From: Lachnospiraceae bacterium
GTDB lineage: Bacteria > Bacillota > Clostridia > Lachnospirales > Lachnospiraceae
NCBI GenBank assembly: GCA_016301965.1
Contig: JAEDOO010000033.1
Coordinates: forward strand, 1-14,891
Direction of reading: 5' to 3'
DNA length: 14,891 nt
The notes under the pieces were generated by a model. It had not been told where the DNA came from and searched no databases. It worked only from the letters and a program-made list of their open reading frames with translations. Below, one piece after another: positions 12,992 through 14,891 of this stretch (position 1 is its first letter; each line of letters opens with the position of its first letter). The position numbers and the translations under genes are program-made.

Positions 12992-13010
12992 TGAAAGCGG
13001 CTGTTTTCGA

Positions 13011-13039
13011 TTGAGTCTTTTGGGGGAATGATGTATAGT
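13011..13039 (+). promoter_or_regulatory. Promoter of the M20 amidohydrolase
   Basis: TTGAGT (13011-13016) and TATAGT (13034-13039) are 17 bp apart. The leader would be about 68 nt. The promoter is back-to-back with the sirtuin promoter, their -35 elements being about 20 bp apart. Confidence 0.5.
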
Positions 13040-13060
13040 ATTTTCATGAGTTTGCAAATC

Positions 13061-13087
13061 GTATCTGTGAATGTACTGAACAGATAC
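13061..13087 (+). promoter_or_regulatory. Hairpin in the amidohydrolase leader
   Basis: GTATCTGT (13061-13068) is exactly complementary to ACAGATAC (13080-13087) with an 11-base loop. It has no T-run and ends 26 bases before the ATG. It could be an mRNA structure or, as DNA, an operator of two half-sites. Confidence 0.35.
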
Positions 13088-13113
13088 AAAATCGGTATAA
13101 AGAAGGAAATCAT

Positions 13114-14337
13114 ATGAAAGACATGCTGTCACATGAAATACAGGCACACGCAGATGAGCTTATCGGGTTGCGGCGCCGATTCCACAGCTGTCCCGAAACA
13201 GCATGGGAAGAATTTTCAACCACACAAATGATCTGTGAATATCTGAAACCTCTGGGCTATGTTCTGTCACAGCTTCCTGTTAAAGGACACGATACAGGAC
13301 TGTTGGCCACACTATGCTGCGGTCAGGGCCCAGTGCTTACTTTCCGATTCGATATTGACGGACTCCCTGTTCAGGAAAGCGACTCCTGCTCACATTTTCC
13401 GGTGCAGGAAGGATTTCTTTCCAAAAATCCCGGCTGTATGCATGCCTGTGGTCATGACGGACATATAGCAATCGGACTCATAACAGCAAAACTTTTGCAT
13501 CAGAATCGGAATCAGCTCCATGGAACCCTGCAGCTTTTGTTCCAGCCTGCGGAAGAAGGATGCCGGGGCGCACAGCCCATTGCTGAAAGCGGGCTGCTAA
13601 ATACAACGGATATCTTTCTCTCCGGTCACATCGTTCCCGCTGCCCAGTACCCGCAGATCACCGGGGATTTCATGGTCACGGATGGCTCATATGCCACCAC
13701 AAAACTCGATGTCACCTATTACGGAAAAGCTGCCCATGCAGCCCATCCTGAAGATGGCCGTTCTGTAATGCCCGGTACAGGCTGCCTGCTGACTCGATTA
13801 TATGCTCTCATGGATGCCAAAAATGAAGACACTGTTCTTAATGTAGGGACACTGTCTGCCGGCACCAGCAGAAATATTCTGGCGGATCAGGCACACATGG
13901 AAATCGAAGTCAGGGGAAAAACTACGGAAAAGAATATGAAACTGACAGAAGCAGTGCTTACAATCATTCAGGATATAGCCCAGGCCTATGGTCTGCAAAA
14001 GGATGTAAAAATCGTCGGCAGTGCTCCTTCTCTGAAAAGCACGCAAAGTCTTACAGAAGAGCTGTATCATCTTTTTTCAGATGCATCTCTCCCTGTACAG
14101 TCTTCTTCTTTGAAGACCACTGCCTTTATGGCCAGCGAAGATGCGGCACATCTGATGGAAGCGGTAAAATGCCACGGCGGTCAGGCCGCCTATCTTCTGT
14201 TTCCCGTCCACACCAGCGCGCTGCTGCACCAGCCGGATTATACATTTGATGAAGCAGTGCTTTCTAAAGCTGTAGAGGTCTATTGCCGCACTGCTCTGCA
14301 TTTTTTAGCAAAAGATAAGACACTTTCTGATCAGTAA
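13114..14337 (+). CDS. M20-family amidohydrolase (AbgB/IAA-amino acid hydrolase-like)
   Basis: This 407-residue metallo-amidohydrolase probably removes an acyl group from an N-acylated amino acid or small peptide; the substrate cannot be told. The metal site is visible in MHACGHDGH (109-117; Cys112, His114), QPAEEG (144-149; Glu148), His172 and a C-terminal His in VHTSALLHQPDY. The Cys ligand is the mark of the M20D subgroup. The dimerisation lid lies at about 190-305. No signal peptide is present, so it is cytoplasmic. The ATG at 13114 follows AAGGAA at good spacing; a second Met lies at residue 4. It is divergent from the sirtuin gene, and its last seven bases overlap the end of a convergent small gene. 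Confidence 0.9.
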   Translation: MKDMLSHEIQAHADELIGLRRRFHSCPETAWEEFSTTQMICEYLKPLGYVLSQLPVKGHDTGLLATLCCGQGPVLTFRFDIDGLPVQESDSCSHFPVQEGFLSKNPGCMHACGHDGHIAIGLITAKLLHQNRNQLHGTLQLLFQPAEEGCRGAQPIAESGLLNTTDIFLSGHIVPAAQYPQITGDFMVTDGSYATTKLDVTYYGKAAHAAHPEDGRSVMPGTGCLLTRLYALMDAKNEDTVLNVGTLSAGTSRNILADQAHMEIEVRGKTTEKNMKLTEAVLTIIQDIAQAYGLQKDVKIVGSAPSLKSTQSLTEELYHLFSDASLPVQSSSLKTTAFMASEDAAHLMEAVKCHGGQAAYLLFPVHTSALLHQPDYTFDEAVLSKAVEVYCRTALHFLAKDKTLSDQ

Positions 14338-14510
14338 CGAAGCTGAATGCCCTGACCTTCGATCCAGTCTTCCAGATCATCTCTGGCATCTTCTGCCCAG
14401 GTCTCGGCTTTCTCTTTCGGCTTGTCTTCCTTTTGAAATTCCTCAGTGTCGGCATAAAATTTGTCCGACTGCTCCAGTTTATTGTAGTTGTACTTGTATT
14501 CGTCGCTCAT
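14331..14510 (-). CDS. Small acidic hypothetical protein, 59 residues
   Basis: A 59-codon frame begins with ATG at 14510, eight bases after a perfect AGGAGG, and ends with TGA at 14331. The product is very hydrophilic and acidic (MSDEYKYNYNKLEQSDKFY, a charged Lys/Glu middle, then ETWAEDARDDLEDWIEGQG and LRY). It lacks Cys and membrane segments. I do not recognise the family. A promoter at 14567-14595 supports it. Its last seven bases overlap the end of the convergent amidohydrolase gene (14331-14337), and no terminator separates them. It is easily missed because of its length. The amphipathic WAEDARDDLEDWIEG segment is probably helical and could bind a partner protein. Confidence 0.8.
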   Translation of the reverse strand: MSDEYKYNYNKLEQSDKFYADTEEFQKEDKPKEKAETWAEDARDDLEDWIEGQGIQLRY

Positions 14511-14566
14511 AGACTGTACCTCCTGTGGAATTATGATATCTGTTCGATTTTTTTACAGTTACGTTT

Positions 14567-14595
14567 ATTCTAGCAAAAATAAAAAGCGTGGGCAA
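14567..14595 (-). promoter_or_regulatory. Promoter of the 59-residue protein gene
   Basis: On the minus strand TTGCCC (14595-14590) is followed after 17 bp by TAGAAT (14572-14567). The transcript would start near 14560, with a leader of about 50 nt that includes AGGAGG. Confidence 0.5.
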
Positions 14596-14628
14596 TAGCC
14601 TGCGTGTAAAACGAAGGAAAGGAAAGTT

Positions 14629-14891
14629 ATGACACCACAAATACTCTTATATAATATTACAAACGAGGAACAGAAAAAGAAAATCAAAGCGCTGATACTT
14701 CGTCTGAAAATACGGGCACGGATCGTAGAGAAGGATAGATATGTTGATCCGATCGGTCGTCTGGCGGGTATGGATATTGATCTGGTAGAGGATTCTTCTG
14801 ACAGAAGCACCTCGGAAATGACAGAAAGAGATATGACTGATTTTTCTGATGAGATGCTGATTTTCTGTTTTCTTCCGGATGGGCTTTTAAA
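14629..14891 (+). CDS. DUF3783 protein, 3' end outside the window
   Basis: The first 87 codons are present with no stop before the window ends. The sequence MTPQILLYNITNEEQKKKIK, then RLKIRARIVEKDRYVDPIGRLAG, then DEMLIFCFLPDGLL matches my recollection of DUF3783, a small family of unknown function in Clostridia. It looks soluble, without a signal peptide. AAGGAAAGG precedes the ATG at 14629. It is divergent from the 59-residue gene; no convincing promoter of its own was seen in the 118-bp gap. Confidence 0.75.
   Translation, partial: MTPQILLYNITNEEQKKKIKALILRLKIRARIVEKDRYVDPIGRLAGMDIDLVEDSSDRSTSEMTERDMTDFSDEMLIFCFLPDGLL

Noticed and set aside
12926..13147. Upstream extension of the sirtuin frame
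   Set aside because: It covers the sirtuin promoter and the divergent amidohydrolase start; sirtuins begin near the chosen ATG, which has a proper ribosome-binding site.
14565..14810. Minus-strand frame of 81 codons antisense to the DUF3783 start
   Set aside because: It overlaps the promoter of the 59-residue gene and the coding strand of a recognisable DUF3783 protein; no ribosome-binding site.
1..14891. Defence system, mobile element, CRISPR array or biosynthetic cluster
   Set aside because: No transposase, integrase, nuclease, regularly spaced repeat-spacer array or peptide-modifying enzyme is present; the genes are mostly core functions.

Overview
The window looks like chromosome of a spore-forming, obligately anaerobic Clostridia member, most probably Lachnospiraceae. 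The grounds are strong AGGAGG ribosome-binding sites, mid-range GC with T-rich leaders, a CwlD-type spore-cortex amidase, a clostridial 2[4Fe-4S] ferredoxin, a DUF1858 redox-disulfide protein, a Cys-containing S18, an SSB tip ending in ELPFN, and the order DUF951-rpsF-ssb-rpsR-gdpP-rplI-dnaB. Most genes lie on the minus strand. I saw no tRNA, rRNA, CRISPR array, insertion sequence or phage gene, and no recognisable defence or biosynthetic cluster.

Layout. (1) 1-615: a small four-cluster ferredoxin-like protein with its own promoter and a palindromic, PerR-box-like operator. (2) 616-3873: a minus-strand cell-envelope unit of a membrane-anchored SH3/GH18 glycosidase, a DivIVA-like coiled-coil protein and cwlD. 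A hairpin that contains the cwlD ribosome-binding site separates the last two. (3) 3904-4371: a small hypothetical gene behind a long structured leader, which may itself encode a 58-residue hydrophobic peptide. (4) 4440-5361: mecA, the Clp adaptor, on the plus strand with a leader of three consecutive hairpins. (5) 5380-5994: a DUF1858 protein and a 56-residue ferredoxin, divergently transcribed from a shared region containing repeated TTAGT/ACTAA motifs.

(6) 6008-12064: replication, translation and c-di-AMP genes on the minus strand. These are DUF951, then rpsF-ssb-rpsR (promoter, leader and terminator visible), then gdpP-rplI-dnaB (own promoter; overlapping or closely packed genes), then a MerR-family regulator behind the dnaB terminator. 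(7) 12046-12171: three 42-bp direct repeats in register, the first covering the DUF951 ribosome-binding site and start. (8) 12203-14891: a sirtuin deacylase and a divergent M20 amidohydrolase, a hidden 59-residue acidic protein gene convergent with the amidohydrolase, and the start of a DUF3783 gene cut by the window edge.

The central block joins ribosomal proteins S6, S18 and L9, SSB, the replicative helicase and the c-di-AMP phosphodiesterase, a core arrangement in Firmicutes. The least ordinary parts are non-coding or very small: the 42-bp repeats, the mecA leader, the cwlD hairpin, the leader or small ORF upstream of the 71-residue gene, and two candidate redox operators. All promoter, operator and structure calls come from reading by eye and are predictions.
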